64,000 nucleotides of DNA, taken from Berberis thunbergii (taxonomy: Eukaryota > Streptophyta > Magnoliopsida > Ranunculales > Berberidaceae). The position numbers and the translations under genes are program-made. This document shows positions 19,116-31,640 of this stretch, piece after piece. The stretch is from positions 124,001-188,000 of the forward strand of contig QNQO01006234.1 in the NCBI GenBank assembly GCA_003290165.1, in the 5' to 3' direction. How positions within the stretch are numbered: the stretch's first letter is position 1; every line of letters starts with the position of its first letter. The notes beneath the pieces are model-generated. The model did not search any database and was not told the origin of the DNA. It saw only the letters and a program-made list of their open reading frames with translations.

Positions 19116-21943
19116 CTATGGGGAGACCACTGGAGGGCCATCATAGCTTTCCCTGCTCAAGAACTTTGAGGACCCTCCACCACTACCACCATAATAAGAC
19201 GACGTAATGGGTGTTGTATCTGTTGTGGTGGTGTTGGCGTTGCTGTAGTTGTTACTCATACTGCTGTCCCCTTCTGTGGATCCCATTACAGGCCACATAA
19301 AGGCTGGCTTGAAATTTGGGACCTTTGGGGCTGGCACGGATCCTGAGACAATCTGGAAGATCATCTGCGTGTTTGGCCTCTCGTACGCGATCGGATGGCA
19401 ACAAGCGAGCCCAAGCAACAATAGCCTCATTGCTTCGTCAACTACGTAATCCTTCCCCAGTCTGTCATCAACCGCTTCTACAATCCTCCCTTCCCGGTGT
19501 AACTTCCATACCCAGTCAACCAACACGAGGGAGTCAATTTTAGTCCATGGTCTTTGACCGCAGACGACTTCTAGTACAACAGCGCCAAATGCAAACACAT
19601 CAGACTCCCTGGTGGCTTTGCCAGCATGGAAGGTTTCGGGTGCTATGTAACCTATAGTACCTGGTACGCCTTCCAGCTCAGCATAGGAGGTTCGTCCATG
19701 CTCAATAGCACGGGCGAGACCAAAATCACCCAGACGTGCATTGTAGTCTGAGTCTAACAAAATGTTGCTGGATTTGATGTCACGGTGGATGACCTTCTGA
19801 TCGTATTCGTTGTGGAGATAGTGCAGCGCAGATGCTAGACCTGATATGATGTTGTATCGTTGGGTCCACGTAAGGAACTTATCAGGACCACTGAATAGAT
19901 GGTCATCGACACTGCCATTTGGCATGTATTCATACACCAATAAAAGCATCCCAGTTTTGTGGCACCAACCTATGGAAACAAAGCAAACAATATTATGACA
20001 CAGGCAGAATAATGGGAGATTTGGTGTTTGATGGAAAATTCATTGAGAAAAGATGAAATAAGCAGTTGAGGTTTGAAGATGATTACTTATTAGTTTTTCA
20101 TGGTAAATATTCATCTGGTAAAAACTTATGTCTACATTTAAAAGTATGATGTTGAAGAAAATTCCTTTTTTCTTTATTTTTCTTAATTTATAGTAGACTA
20201 CAGGTACGGATGAAGCAAAACATAAATGTAGTCAATGAAACTCGAAATGAATAAAAGTCATATTCATAAAGATTAAGCAACGTTTCCAATTATTTGTATT
20301 TAACACGTGGGTTACACATGCAAGTCAATCGATCCTTACTCTAATGACTTGATCAACGGCAGAAATTTGAAACTTTTAATCATTGATAACAGCCTGCTTT
20401 GTTTGAAGAGCACAGCTCCATTTTCTGAAGAAATCCCCATCAACAGTTAAGCTATATTACCCAATTATATAGTATGGTTAATAGATTGAATGGAAATAGA
20501 AAAACACATTCTTTGTAATTTTTAGTAAAAAGTCTTCCTATACTAGACCTTAAACCTCTAAATACATCAAGACTCAAGTGTTTTATCTCTTAAAAATTCA
20601 CATTTTTGCAGTTGCAAACTAGATCGATATGCATGGAACACAAAGGAAGAAAAACGAAAATGGAAGGAAAGAAAAAAATGATCATTTAACTTACCAACTA
20701 ATCGAACCAAATGCTTATGCCGTATGCGATTGATAATGGTAAGTTCAGCCAAGAAATCCTCTTTACTCTTCATGCTCTCCCTGGAAAACTTCTTCACAGC
20801 AACTTCAACCTTTTCTTTCACCAAAACACCTTTATAAACCACACCAAAGCCACCTTCTCCAAGCTTCATTTTCTCATCAAAGTTATTGGTTGCTTCCTTC
20901 AATTCCTTGAACCGGAATTCTGTAGGTGTCCCAGGCAATTTCTTAAGAGCACCCAATAAGATCCTATTGTTGTCGTCGGTCGCCTTCTTCTTTTGTAAGT
21001 AACACCACAATGCCACTGCAGAAGCCACCAACAATGCCACCACAGGCACACCAACACCCAGCAAGATCTTCAACCATGTCCAATCTTTACCCTCTGGAAG
21101 AATTTCTACCCTTAGATCCCATCTCAATATACAGTTCAACTCTGCAGTTGACCCTGTTGAACCTGAAAACCCCATGTAGGAATTCTGATTCACATACTCC
21201 CTCAAGTTGATCACCTCCCTTAAAATGGGTTGCATCGGCTTTGAAGCGTTGTCCTGGTTTGCCATGTAAACCTCCAGGACCTTGGAACTACCATTGTACT
21301 GCACCCAAACTGTCCAAAATGTAGCTTTACGTGGTGCAATGGTGATGTTAAATTGTGATAATGGAACGGTCTTATTCGATTGAACGCTATTGATGTTAAG
21401 GCCCATGTGGTTGTTATCCGGGTCGTAAGACTGCTTCACCGTGTCAAACTCAATTGCAACAAACTTATTTGATGATACACCGTTAAGTGTTGCGTTTGTT
21501 AGGCCTAGCCACTCACCATGGCTGTTTGATGGCACCTCAAGGTCTGGGGCTATAACAAATGCTAAACCTTCACCAGGATGCGCAGTGTTATCAGGGTCCG
21601 CGGTTTGGTTTGCAGGGAAAACATTGATATCAAAGGTGGAGTTGAAAGAAGCAACAACATCATTGTTTGATGGAGGGAGTGATGTTTCTTCCCATAATTT
21701 GAATGGTCTTGTGAACATGACTCGACCAGATTTGTTCAAGAGATTGAACCAATCAGCAAGTGAGTCTGGGGTCAGTTGAAGTGCTCCTTGATCAATCTGA
21801 CCATCCCCTACATTAGTAAAGAATTGAAGATGAGTTTGATTGAAATTTTCATCAGAGTAAGTGAAGAGTTTTGGGTTTTGAGCACTGCTTGATGTCAGAG
21901 ACACGATCAGAATTGTGAACAAGAATTGGAGTTTCATGCCCAT
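19116..21943 (-). CDS. L-type lectin receptor-like kinase (one intron)
   Basis: A 700-residue membrane receptor kinase in two exons: 21,943-20,695 and 19,969-19,116. The 725-bp intron has a GTAAGT donor and a TTTCCATAG acceptor, and splits the Gly codon of RLVGWCH. In order: signal peptide (1-21), legume-lectin ectodomain (about 24-280) with several N-x-S/T sites, one membrane helix (about 290-315), and a Ser/Thr kinase. Kinase landmarks are all present: glycine loop GEGGFG (362-367), VAVK lysine K384, HRD (478-480), DFG from 498, APE (526-528). Length is normal for the family and no stop interrupts it. Such kinases sense extracellular or wall-derived signals at the plasma membrane, often in defence. 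The kinase text CGQRPWTK and LHREGRI recalls the S clade, but the subclass is a guess. The promoter would lie right of 21,943; no clear TATA box was seen. Confidence 0.93.
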
Positions 21944-23748
21944 TACATGGAAGAAAATGGTATTTTTTTGGAGGAAAGCTTAGAACTGCAATACAATGGA
22001 AAATGAAAGAGGAGGTGTGGTTTGGTTTTTTATCTTCTCATCTCCTAGAAAAGAGATAAGGTGTGGAGTAGCTGTTTAAGTTTGAAAAGATTTTTCCAAG
22101 GGGGATGATTTTCATATTTTATGGATTTCTTGGTTGCTTCCCAAGCTACGTGCGTGTGTCTAAGTTGAAGATTTTGAATTGAAAATTGTGCAAATTTTTT
22201 GTTGTTTAATTAATTAGCTTAAAAGAATAATTTTATTCGACGACGGTGATAGAAAAAGGGAAATTATGTTTGGATCGACAGACTTTATTGTAAATTATTC
22301 AATTACCGTATATACTAAGAAATACGATAATTCATCTCTGATATGAAATTACAAGTAAACACGCGTTTGGTAACTAAAACAAGTAATTCTTCTACTTTAC
22401 ATTTATTAACAATCCTATTAGTGTGAACTTTTATGGTTTTATGTGCTCTTCGATCTTTTTAGGGTTATGTAATTTCTGTGAATCACAAGGTTATTACTTT
22501 TAAGTCTGTTAATCGGATCATGTATTCCACACTCCAAAACTTATTTTATTTCTTTTGTTTATTCAGACAATGCTTCCAGCGATGTTAGGCATTTAAGTAG
22601 TGGGGGCTCTGAATTAGTTTAATGTCTTAACAATGATGTATTATACTTTGGAATCACTCTCCAAGTTGAAACTATGGTGGATCAACTTTAATTAATCCAT
22701 TATTTTAAGTGAAAAGAGATATGGCTTAATTCAATTATTAAGAGATATACATGCAAATAAAAAACAAAATGGATAAAAAAGACAGTTTTGACTTTATCAG
22801 TTCATATGTGAGCCGCCCAATAGACATTTGATATTAATTTAGTCAACGGAAATTTTCTCCTACAATCCTATGAGATGGAATTTACTCGGAATCAGAGACG
22901 AAGTTCCCTGACAACAAGTTCTATTCATCTACCTTGAGAAGGTTGGAAAAGTTGTCTGAAAAATCTCACTTATCTCTCCTGCAAGAATCTAAAAAGTCTG
23001 AAAAGTCTATATATTTTGAATTCTTCAACGTAGAATTTTCAAATCAATCGATCGAGGCTTGGGGATGTCCTAGACTTTTTAGTTTAGTATTACAAGTTTA
23101 TGCTAGAATGCCTTATTCTCGTAAAATACAAAAAAAAAGAAAGAAGATAGTAATGCTTACTGAAGGGAATATACAAAAATCTTAAAAGTCTTCATTCCTC
23201 GGATTTTTCCTAGCATTTTATCATTGAAAATGATGATTAGTTACCTTCATTTTTTTTTTGGAAGACCAAACACAACTGTCGTATTGCAATGTTGGTAAGT
23301 TCGAACAAATTAGCAATGATGAGAAAGGTAGTGTCCGAACTGTCCCAGCCCAACAGCTCGGCAACTTATGTCCTTGCCTCTGGCGTAAAATATCTAGCTA
23401 CTTCAGACCCAACGATTTAGCATGAAATATCGCAACTAGTTTAAAGCACAAATTAAGAATAAAAAAGAGCACATTCGATGAAATAAGACCAAGAGCAGAA
23501 GGAGACCACGTGGTGGAACTAATTATTACACAAATAACCAAACCTAGCGTCCTAAGATCCATCCCGTCGGCAATTCCATTGTGGACCAACAACATCAAGC
23601 CGCCAATTATAAAGGCCCAACTCTAATACAGGCCCACACAATTAGGGTAATGCAGATCGTAGGAAAGATGTGTCAAAGGTGAGCATAATGACAGAGGATA
23701 ATTTTAACGAAATGACACATTTGGATCTAATAGAGAAATTGGAGTATG
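21944..23748. other. Receptor-kinase upstream region and spacer
   Basis: AT-rich DNA that should include the promoter of the receptor kinase gene. Nothing else is supported. Frames at 22,934-23,185 (+) and 23,398-23,598 (-) have no domain features. The stretch 23,560-23,700 has AGGCCCA-type text reminiscent of the retroelement LTRs to the right, but it does not align well enough to call. Confidence 0.45.

Positions 23749-23789
<41 letters not shown>
23749..23789. repeat. (AAT)n microsatellite left of element A
   Basis: About 41 bp of pure ATA/AAT repeat directly abutting the LTR of element A. The same motif recurs at 31,591-31,640, 57,160-57,166 and 57,691-57,758, always at LTR borders of one family, and supplies the ATAAT target duplications. 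Confidence 0.97.
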
Positions 23790-24316
23790 TGATGCGTCAA
23801 AAAACTGATCTCTTGTGAGTTTGACTAGCAAAACAATTGTTAAACTGCCAATGACCACTATTTTGGTGGCCGAAGGCACTTCGATGCTTAAGCTAGTAAC
23901 TCAATTGGAAGAAAGATGTAAATCTGGACAAAACTCAGTTAAAGTTGCATACCTGTGTCGAATGTTTCTTTACCTTTTATAATGGTCGTTGTTAACTTTC
24001 TGCGAGACTTAAGCATGTCAGGCGTAATGGAAGGAGATGTTTCTTGTAACAGTCTCCTCCTTAATGAAGATGCGTTCAGGGAGACGTAACTCTCTCTACG
24101 ACTTTTTTTGGGTGCAACATTCTTCCTCTTTATAGAAAACTCGTATCAGGTCTGGATTCGGGCTTTGACTCGTTCGGGCCCTGTTTACGTCTCCTCATTG
24201 GCAGGCATCGTTTGGGCTTAATGAGTTGGCCCAATAGATTGGGCGTTGTATTCTCGCGATGAATCTTTGTGCCACGTGTACGGCCGTGATGTTCAATCTA
24301 TTTTGATGTATCATCA
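23790..24316 (-). repeat. Element A 3' LTR
   Basis: 527 bp, on the plus strand TGATGCGTC...TGTATCATCA. The purine tract lies just beyond 24,316, as expected at a 3' LTR of a minus-strand element. It aligns throughout with the 5' LTR (31,051-31,590) and the LTRs of B, F and D. The TATA-like TTATAAAAGG region on the minus strand (about 23,975) marks the probable promoter. Confidence 0.9.
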
Positions 24317-24652
24317 GCTATTCCCTCCTTAGTTAGTGGTATGTTCATGTATCCACTAATTGTGTGGTGGTTGGTATTTTGATTGCGCTATTGCACCGAA
24401 CTTAATGTTTTAATAACTTTCGGTTGGTTGATAGTCTTGGTTACTTCGTTGTCTGTTCGTTTCCATGCACATTTTTTGGGAGTTTTGGTGCGCCATTATG
24501 TCGCGTATGTCGCTCCGTGAGTGTCTATTCGTTTTTCAGTTGTATAAAATTGTCGTGGCTACTTTCATCTTTTCTTTACGCCGTCTTTGCTGTTAGTGTT
24601 TATTTCTTCTCCCCTATTGCCTTTTTTCTTCGTATCTTCTTTTCTATTTGCG

Positions 24653-26972
24653 ATGTCTGCTGGTGACATGTTGGTCAGTGATCAACTTTCTATCTATGAG
24701 GCTCATTTTCCCTAAACAAAGCTTCTCAGACTACTCTGGATAGTGTTCGTTCTAACTATGCTTTGCCTCACGACATTTTTTGTTGCCCGAGGAAGGGATA
24801 TATTGCGCTTTTTTCGCATGTTTCATGTTGGTATTCTGTTCCCAGTTCCAGGGTTGTTTTGGTAATATCTAGACTTCCTGGGTATTCCTTATGCTCAGAT
24901 GGGCCCGAATAGTTGGAGGGTTATGGTTTCAATGTATGCTAGGGCAATTCTCTTTGGTATCCCTTTAACCCCTAGAATTTTGCACTCTTTGGTGGGGTTT
25001 AGTGTGAAACCCAACCGTACCTGTTTCCTGCACTCTCCTGTGTGCTTTGGTAATCTCAATGATGACATCATGGGTTAGTCGCGGGATTGGTTTTATGTGT
25101 CTATCGGCTCTTGCTACTTCAATTTGCGGGGTGTTCGATAGTATGGTCTTTTCGAGTTCCTAATAAGCATCAGAATCTGAAATTGGCTGCTAAGGAGCAG
25201 GCTATCAGTGAGCATTTTCTGGAGCTTTCGGTGGTTCCATTGGACGCATATCTTACTGATGAAATGGTGAGGCGCAGTGGTCTATTCAGCATGAGTGAGA
25301 TCGAACGAGCTTTGTTAACCGAGAGGCAGACCACCGCTATTGAAGGTGATGATGTTGTCATTGATCGAAAAGTTAGCTCGGGTGTTATGGATCTCAATGC
25401 TCTTGTCCGGAATGCTACCGGTCATTCTTCTAGAAAGAGAAAAGTACTGAGGCCAATTAGCCCTTCAAAGCGATTATTTCTGCCTTCCGACCATGTTTCG
25501 AAGAAGAAATGGCTTGTTGATTTTGTGCGTTGCACATTTCTTTATTTGGACTCTACCGATAGAGATCCTTTGAGGGAAAACCGCTGCTCTCTGCAGGAGG
25601 CGGAATAGATGAAGTTGGCTTTGGAAAGGAGTGAAAAAGATATCGTTCATCCGTTGGATGACAGAGAAAAAAACTTTTCTCTGCTTATGGTGGCCTTGAC
25701 GTTGTCAAGTGTTCTGATGAGGATCCTCGGTCCTTAGATGACAAGATGCTCCAATTGGTTTTCGATCTAAGGAGCTTGGCAGTGGTGATCAGGTTCCCGA
25801 GTTTCAATCTCGTATTTCTTTTTCCCCTCTTGTTGATGAAGGGATCGAGATCCTTCCTTCCAAAGCTTTCTTGAGTTCTTCTGCTCTTATTGGGACTGCC
25901 ATGCGTTCCATTTCTGTTGAACGATCAGAGGGTGATGGAGGTTCTCCTGTCGTTCCTTCTTATTTCCTTACTGTGGGTGGTTGTGGTTCCTCCATACTAT
26001 CAGATCCTCGCGTTCTTCATTTGCGGGTCAGTTGGAAAGAACCTAACCCTGAAGAGATTCTAGTTAAATCAGATGAGTAGTTCTGCTAGTTTTCTCGTCT
26101 TGGCGTACAAGATGACGAATGTAAGTGATTAATGAATGGCATAGTCGGTCGATGGAGAGGCCTTCGATGTCCGTGCTGATTCTGAACCTTCAATTTGAGG
26201 ATGGTGTCAGGCTTATAATGGACTGGATGACCCATCTTGCCTATGCAAGAGTGATGGGCTTGAGTCATCAGGCTAATGACAATCTTATGGTTTCTTTGGA
26301 GAGGAAGCTCTCCGTATTGCTACTGGTATTCTCCCATGTTCTTTACCAATATGATACGTTGCACGAAGCTCCGAACGGGTCAAAGTAGCTGAATTTGCTC
26401 AGGCATCGTTGGCTGAGGTGGAGGGTGCATGGGATCGATCTGTGGCCATGCTTCAATCCCTGAGAGCTGACCTAGAAGGCATCCACACCCGTTTGCACGA
26501 TGTGGAGAAATAACTTTCCTCTGAAAAAGCCCTTTATGATGAGACTGCGCGGGCCATGATAGAGCACTCTAACAACCGCGACGTTGCTAAAAAAAAGGTG
26601 GAGCAATTGTTGTCTTCGCTTGACGAGGCCAAGGCTGATTCCTTCGTGATGCTCACTACTGTCGAGGGCCAACTCATCGCGGTAAGAAGTGAGCTTGCTT
26701 CTGTTAAGGATAGACTCTGTGTTATAGAGGTGGCAGATTGGTAGCGCCTTGTTGATGGTCGGACTGAGCTTCTTGATTATATTGAGGGTCTCAGTGTTGA
26801 CTTGTCTCAATATCGTCATTTGGTCTAACAGACCTCTGAGGATGAAGAAGGTGCCGAAGCGGCTGACCCAATGGCTGAAAAGTCGCCTCCTCCTCTCGAA
26901 GAAAGAATCCCTGAGAATGAGCCGGCTCCTGCAAGTGGTGTTGTTGAGGACGTTATAAATATTTCCCCTTAG
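24653..26972 (+). pseudogene. Element A antisense reading frame (gypsy-transposon-type protein)
   Basis: A decayed plus-strand coding region opposite to gag. It starts MSAGDML, the same start as element D (MSAGDIL at 58,591), with stops soon after. It then shows the domain seen in plant 'putative gypsy type transposon' proteins (LGIPYAQMGPNSWRVMVS at about 24,870-24,940) and a motif RRSGLFSMSE at about 25,275. A basic patch SRKRKVLRPISPSKR (about 25,432) follows, and then a helical, Glu/Lys-rich C-terminal part with LLDYIEGLSVDLSQYRHL (about 26,770). The longest open part is 25,087-25,608. The family's function is unknown. Extra antisense frames are reported for Tat-lineage elements in plants. 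Confidence 0.75.
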
Positions 26973-27269
26973 TCTTACATTGCTACCTTCGAAAGTAATT
27001 GACTAGATTTTGAATGACTGGAATTGGTTCTTTTATTTTAGTTCTTGTTGACTTTGTTCGTCTGTCTTTGTCGTGATAATTTGTGTTTGAGCTTTGATGT
27101 TTCACAAATACGTCTATAGAAATCGTTTGGTGATTTGAATTTTCCAATGCTTTAGCACGCATGTCTTTATCTTTTGTTTGTCGTCTCTGAGCTGTTTTGT
27201 TTGCTTCTCTTCTAATTTGTTGAATTATCCACTCGATCTTTACTTTTCTACTAGACGAAGTTGTTTTAC

Positions 27270-28905
27270 TCAATTGACTCGTTCGTTCAATCTGTTTTAG
27301 TGGTGCGACACTCTAGTCGACCCAAAATCACTTTATGCAGGTTACTCGTTTGTCCAACCTTTACTTCGTCAACTCAGCATCTTAGTCGATTCAAAGTTTC
27401 TACGTTTAGTTGACTCGGGTGTCCAACTTTTACTTCATTGGTGTGACACCCTAGTCAAAATGAAGTAATCTTAGTTGATTCGTTCGTCTAATTTTTACTT
27501 CGTTAACTCGACATCTCGGTCAGTTCGAAGTTTCTGTGTTTATTTTGACTCAGGTGTCTAACTTTTACTTTGTTGGTGCGACACTCTGCTGGTAAACCCA
27601 AAATAATCTTAGTTAGTTAACTTGTTCGTCCAACTTTTGCTTCATTAACTCGACATCTCGACCGATTCGAAGTTTCTGTGTTTAGTTTGATTCGGGTGTC
27701 CAACTCTTACTTCGTTGGTACGACACTCTGGTTGACTCGAAGTCATTTTACTTAGTTGACTCGTTCGTCCAACTTTTGCTTTGTTAACTCGACATTTCGG
27801 TCGATTAGAAGTTTCTGTGTTTAGTTTGATTCGGGTGTCCAACTTTTACTTCGTTAGTGCGACACTCTGGTCAACCCGAAGTCATTTTAGTTAGTTGACT
27901 CATTCGTCCAACTTTTACTTCGTTAACTCGACATCTCGACCGATTCGAAGTTTCTGTGTTTAGTTTGACTCGGGTGTCCAACTCTTACTTCGTTGGTGCA
28001 ACACTTTGGTCAACCTAAAGTCATTTTACTTAGTTGACTCGTTCATCCAAGTTTTGATTCGTTAACTCGACATCTAGGTCGATTCGAAGTTTCTGTGTTT
28101 AGTTTGACTCGGGTGTCCCGTTCTTATTTTATCAGCGTGACACTCTGGTCGACCCAAAGTCATTTTACTTAGTTGACTCGTTCGTCCAACTTTTGCTTTG
28201 TTAACTCGACATTTCGGTCGATTAGAAGTTTCTGTGTTTAGTTTGATTCGGGTGTCCAACTTTTACTTCGTTGGTGCGACACTCTGGTCAACCCGAAGTC
28301 ATTTTAGTTAGTTGACTCATTCGTCCAACTTTACTTCGTTAACTCGACATCTCGACCGATTCGAAGTTTCTGTGTTTAGTTTGACTCGGGTGTCCAACTC
28401 TTACTTCGTTGGTGCCACACTTTGGTCAACCTAAAGTCATTTTACTTAGTTGACTCGTTCATCCAAGTTTTGATTCGTTAACTCGACATCTAGGTCGATT
28501 CGAAGTTTCTGTGTTTAGTTTGACTCGGGTGTCCCGTTCTTATTTTATTGGCGCGACACTCTGGTCGACCCAAAGTCATTTTACTTAGTTGACTCGTTTG
28601 TCCAACTTTTATTTCGTTAACTTGACATCTCGGTCGGTTCGAAGTTTCTGTGTTTAATTTGACTTGGGTGTCCAACTCTTACTTCGTTGGTGCGACACTC
28701 TGGTCGAACTGAAGTCATTTTACTTAGTTGACTCGTTCATCCAACTTTTACTTTGTTAACTCGACATCTCGATCGATTCAAAGTTTATTTATTTATTTGA
28801 CTTGGGTGTCCAACTCTCACTTCGTTTGGTGTGACATTCTAGTCGACCCGAAGTCATTTTACTTAGTTGACTCGTTCGTCCAACTTTTACTTTTGATTGA
28901 TCAGA
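27270..28905. repeat. Tandem array in element A (about 139-bp dimer, 417-bp higher order)
   Basis: About twelve units. Successive GTTGACTC starts fall at 27,755, 27,893, 28,033, 28,172, 28,311, 28,449, 28,588 and 28,727, i.e. every 138-140 bp. Each unit is two related halves of about 70 bp: one with ACTCGTTCGTCCAACTTTT, the other with ACTCGGGTGTCCAACTCTT. Variants recur every three units (about 417 bp): for example GTCCCGTTCTTATTTTAT appears near 28,117 and 28,532. It lies between the end of the antisense frame and gag. Small frames repeated across it are products of the array. Confidence 0.93.
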
Positions 28906-29472
28906 CCAGAAGTTTATTGTGAATACCCGACTTGCGTCCTGATTCATTTTGGGCTTTTAACGCCGATTGTTTCGTATAGCTTTGCTATGAAGTTGTTTGT
29001 CTTTTGTGAGATTTCAATTCTGAAAATGAAACCTCATTGATTCTTTTACCATTTCTAGCGACCGTTTTTCTGGAGTGGCTCCATTACACTGAGTGATTTT
29101 TCTTTTATTCTTGCGTCGCTAATGTCTATTCTCGCGTTGGCGTCTCGTGCCTCTGTTGTTCCCTTTAATTTATGACATTCTTTGCCTGGGCCGTTGTTGC
29201 TCCCTGTTTGACATTGCTGGTTAGGGTATGATAGAGTTTATTGCTGTTAATTCCCTTATAAGCAACTTTGGATGCATTTGTATCCGCTGTCGGGATCTTT
29301 GAGTTGGTTTGTGTAGCCGCCTTCAGAGCGTTGACCTTTTGACTTCAACATAGGTTTGTTCAGGTGGGAGGTGCTTCTTTCCCAGGGCGATGCAGTGTAG
29401 AGCATATATCAATTTTCTGGATTGTTCTTTTGATCACGTGGTTACAACGTCCGTCTTTTATTTACCTTTGAA

Positions 29473-30970
29473 TTATTTTTCTGGTATGCCGATAAACTCG
29501 TCCAATCGTTCTCTCTGGATCCAATGCTCGATTTCTTCTTTTAACTTGTAGCAGTCCTCAGTATAATGTCTGTGATCCGTATGAAAAGAGTAGTACCTGC
29601 TTTTGTCTCGTCCTTCTAGGTCTCTTTTCATCTTGGTTTGCCAGTTGACATTCTCCCAGTTCAATGTGTTTTAAGATGTCAGGTCAGCTTGTTTTTAAGG
29701 TTGTATACGGCTTGTACTCTTTCCTCATTGCGCTAGTTATTCGCTCATGACTGGATCGTGCTGATTGCGATTTCCTGGATTCCCGCTAGTTGGATTCAGT
29801 ACGTCCATCGCTCCGATGTTTCTTTGAATGACTATTGTCCTCCTGTGGTCCGTCATCTCACCTTATTTTATCTTTCCTCTCTTGTTTCCTCATTTTCCCT
29901 TTTTTGCTCATTTTTTCTCCTTACAGCTTTCATTTCTTTGAGGGAGATATGTTTCTGTGCTATTTTCAGCAAGAGTGTCATGCCTTTTGGAGGTTTCAAG
30001 TTGAGGGCATCGAAGAAGGGGTCTCTCTTCAGTCTGATGATGAAAGTTGCAGCGGCTGTGTCATCGTTGCATCGACTGTGTCGTCACTGCATCCGTCAAT
30101 CATCGTTAACTCATAGGTGCAGCGAGTGACATATCCCATATTATTTCTTTGGGCTTCTATCGGATGTGCAGGAGGTAGTGGAGTCCTTTCCTCATCCGCT
30201 GGCTCCCAATGAATCTGGTAATGAAAGCGATGGCTAAGGCCTGGAAAGAGTCTATTGACCTCAGTGAAAGGCTATTGAACCAGTTTATTGCTGTGGACGT
30301 GAGGCTGGTTGGGAGCGTTCTGCACAGGATCGACTTCGTGGTTTCTTTTAAAGCCATCATGTTGTGAAAATGTCTTGGGTGATCCGTCGGGTCGGTGGTA
30401 CCATCGTACACTTCGAATTTTGGCGGTGGCGGAGTGAACTTTTTTGGCATTGCCTTCTTCATGAGTGCTTCGAAAAATGGTAGCTTGGCTAACTCAGACA
30501 GTACGTTGGGATCCATGACTCCGACCTTGAATGGGATCTTAGTAATCGTTCAACTCTACAGAGTCTTGTCTTGGGAAACTCGCTGCTCCCGACGTTTCCC
30601 TATTGGGGTTCTGCAAAAGGCTTTGTCAGTTCCTTGAGTTTGGATATTTGAATTTTGTTTAGGCGGTGCTAGAGCAAGGTCGGTTGGTTGAACGCGTTCT
30701 TGGTGATTTTCTCCAGCATCTTTGTCATGTATTTTATCTGGGCCATGAGAAAATCTACTCGAGGGTCCATGGAAACGTCGTCGATTGTTTGGGTTTCTGG
30801 ACCATTGCGTGCAGTGGATCCGCATTCTCAGATGCTATTGGTCCAATGGTTCAGGCTACATCTTCTCCCTAAGCTATCAGTGATGCGTCGGTGGGAGAGT
30901 TGTCGTAATTATTACTGGGTTGAGGATCTCTAGACTGGATTAATGTCTCTGATGACTTGTCGATCTTTTG
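29473..30970 (-). pseudogene. Element A gag
   Basis: Tat/Ogre-type gag broken by frameshifts. The 5' part (about 30,970-30,560) is degraded. The segment 30,516-30,157 carries the hallmark KFEVYDGTTDPTDHPRHF and ITRFIGSQRMRK. The C-terminal part 29,664-29,473 carries the Cys/His-like RYYSFHTDHRHYTEDCYKLK and the ending RLDEFIGIPEK. No pol sequence follows; next in the element's sense comes a spacer and then the tandem array. Confidence 0.85.
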
Positions 30971-31030
30971 TTAGGTTGTGGCGAGCTTTATCACTGTATG
31001 TTATGTTTTTAGAGAAGGAAACTCGTCATT

Positions 31031-31050
31031 CCCCATGGACGGCGCCAAAC
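31031..31050 (-). promoter_or_regulatory. Element A primer binding site
   Basis: On the minus strand GTTTGGCGCCGTCCATGGGG, directly inside the 5' LTR. It matches the TGGCGCCGTC-type primer site of Tat-lineage elements. It fixes the 5' end and the minus orientation. Confidence 0.85.
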
Positions 31051-31589
31051 CAATGAGTCCAAAAATCGTCATCCTATGAGTTTGATATGCAAAACAACTG
31101 TTACACTGCCAATGACCATCTTTTCGGTGGCCGAAGGTACTCCGATGCTTAAGTCAGTAACTCTTTTGGAAGAAGGATGTAAATCTGGACAAACTCAATT
31201 AAAGTTTACATACCTTTGTCGAATGTTCCCTTTACTTTTTATAATGGTCGCGGTTAACTCTCTGCGTGACTTAAGCATGTGAGGCACAATGGAAGGAGAT
31301 GTTTCTTGTAACAATCTCCTCATTAATGGAGATGCGTTCATGGAGGCGTAACTCCCTCTATGGTTTTGTTTGGTACATCGTTCCTCCTCTTTATGAGAGG
31401 AATCACATCTGGCCTGGATTCGGGCTATGACTCGTTCAGGCTTGGATTCTGGCCCTATTTACGTCTTCTCATTGGTGGGCATCGTTTGGACTTTATGAGC
31501 TAGCCCAATAGATTGGGCGTTGTATTCTCGTGATGGATCTTTGTGCCACGTGTACGGTCGTGATGTTCGGTCTATTTTAATGTATCATC

Positions 31590-31590
<1 letters not shown>
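31051..31590 (-). repeat. Element A 5' LTR
   Basis: 540 bp, ending on the plus strand TGTATCATCA and followed directly by (ATA)n. The inner end reads CAATGAGTCC where the 3' LTR has TGATGCGTCA, so the terminal bases have mutated. It aligns along its length with 23,790-24,316, with scattered substitutions and small indels, so the insertion is not recent. Confidence 0.88.

Positions 31591-31640
<50 letters not shown>
31591..31640. repeat. (AAT)n microsatellite between elements A and B
   Basis: 50 bp of pure ATA repeat that is at once the right flank of A and the left flank of B; both elements show ATAAT as the flanking 5-mer. Confidence 0.97.

Larger units (their letters stand above)
23790..31590 (-). 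mobile_element. Element A: non-autonomous Tat/Ogre-like LTR retrotransposon
   Basis: A 7.8-kb minus-strand element with both LTRs (5' at 31,051-31,590, 3' at 23,790-24,316), flanked by ATAAT inside (AAT)n on both sides. Order in the element's own sense: LTR, primer site, gag, tandem array, antisense reading frame, purine tract (23-bp GGAGGGAATAGC-type region at about 24,317-24,340), LTR. No protease, reverse transcriptase, RNase H or integrase was found between gag and the array, so it must have relied on proteins of another element. Coding parts carry many stops. Orientation is fixed by the primer site and gag. Confidence 0.85.

Noticed and set aside
22934..23598. Small host genes between the receptor kinase and element A
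   Set aside because: Short frames without domain, codon or splice evidence.
27645..28675. Three near-identical minus-strand proteins (MDT-IKLNTETSNRP type)
   Set aside because: They are the same frame crossing successive repeat units, spaced by the 417-bp period; no domain and no context for a gene family.
27270..28905. CRISPR-like regularly spaced repeat
   Set aside because: The units are contiguous tandem copies of about 139 bp with no unique spacers, inside a plant retrotransposon.
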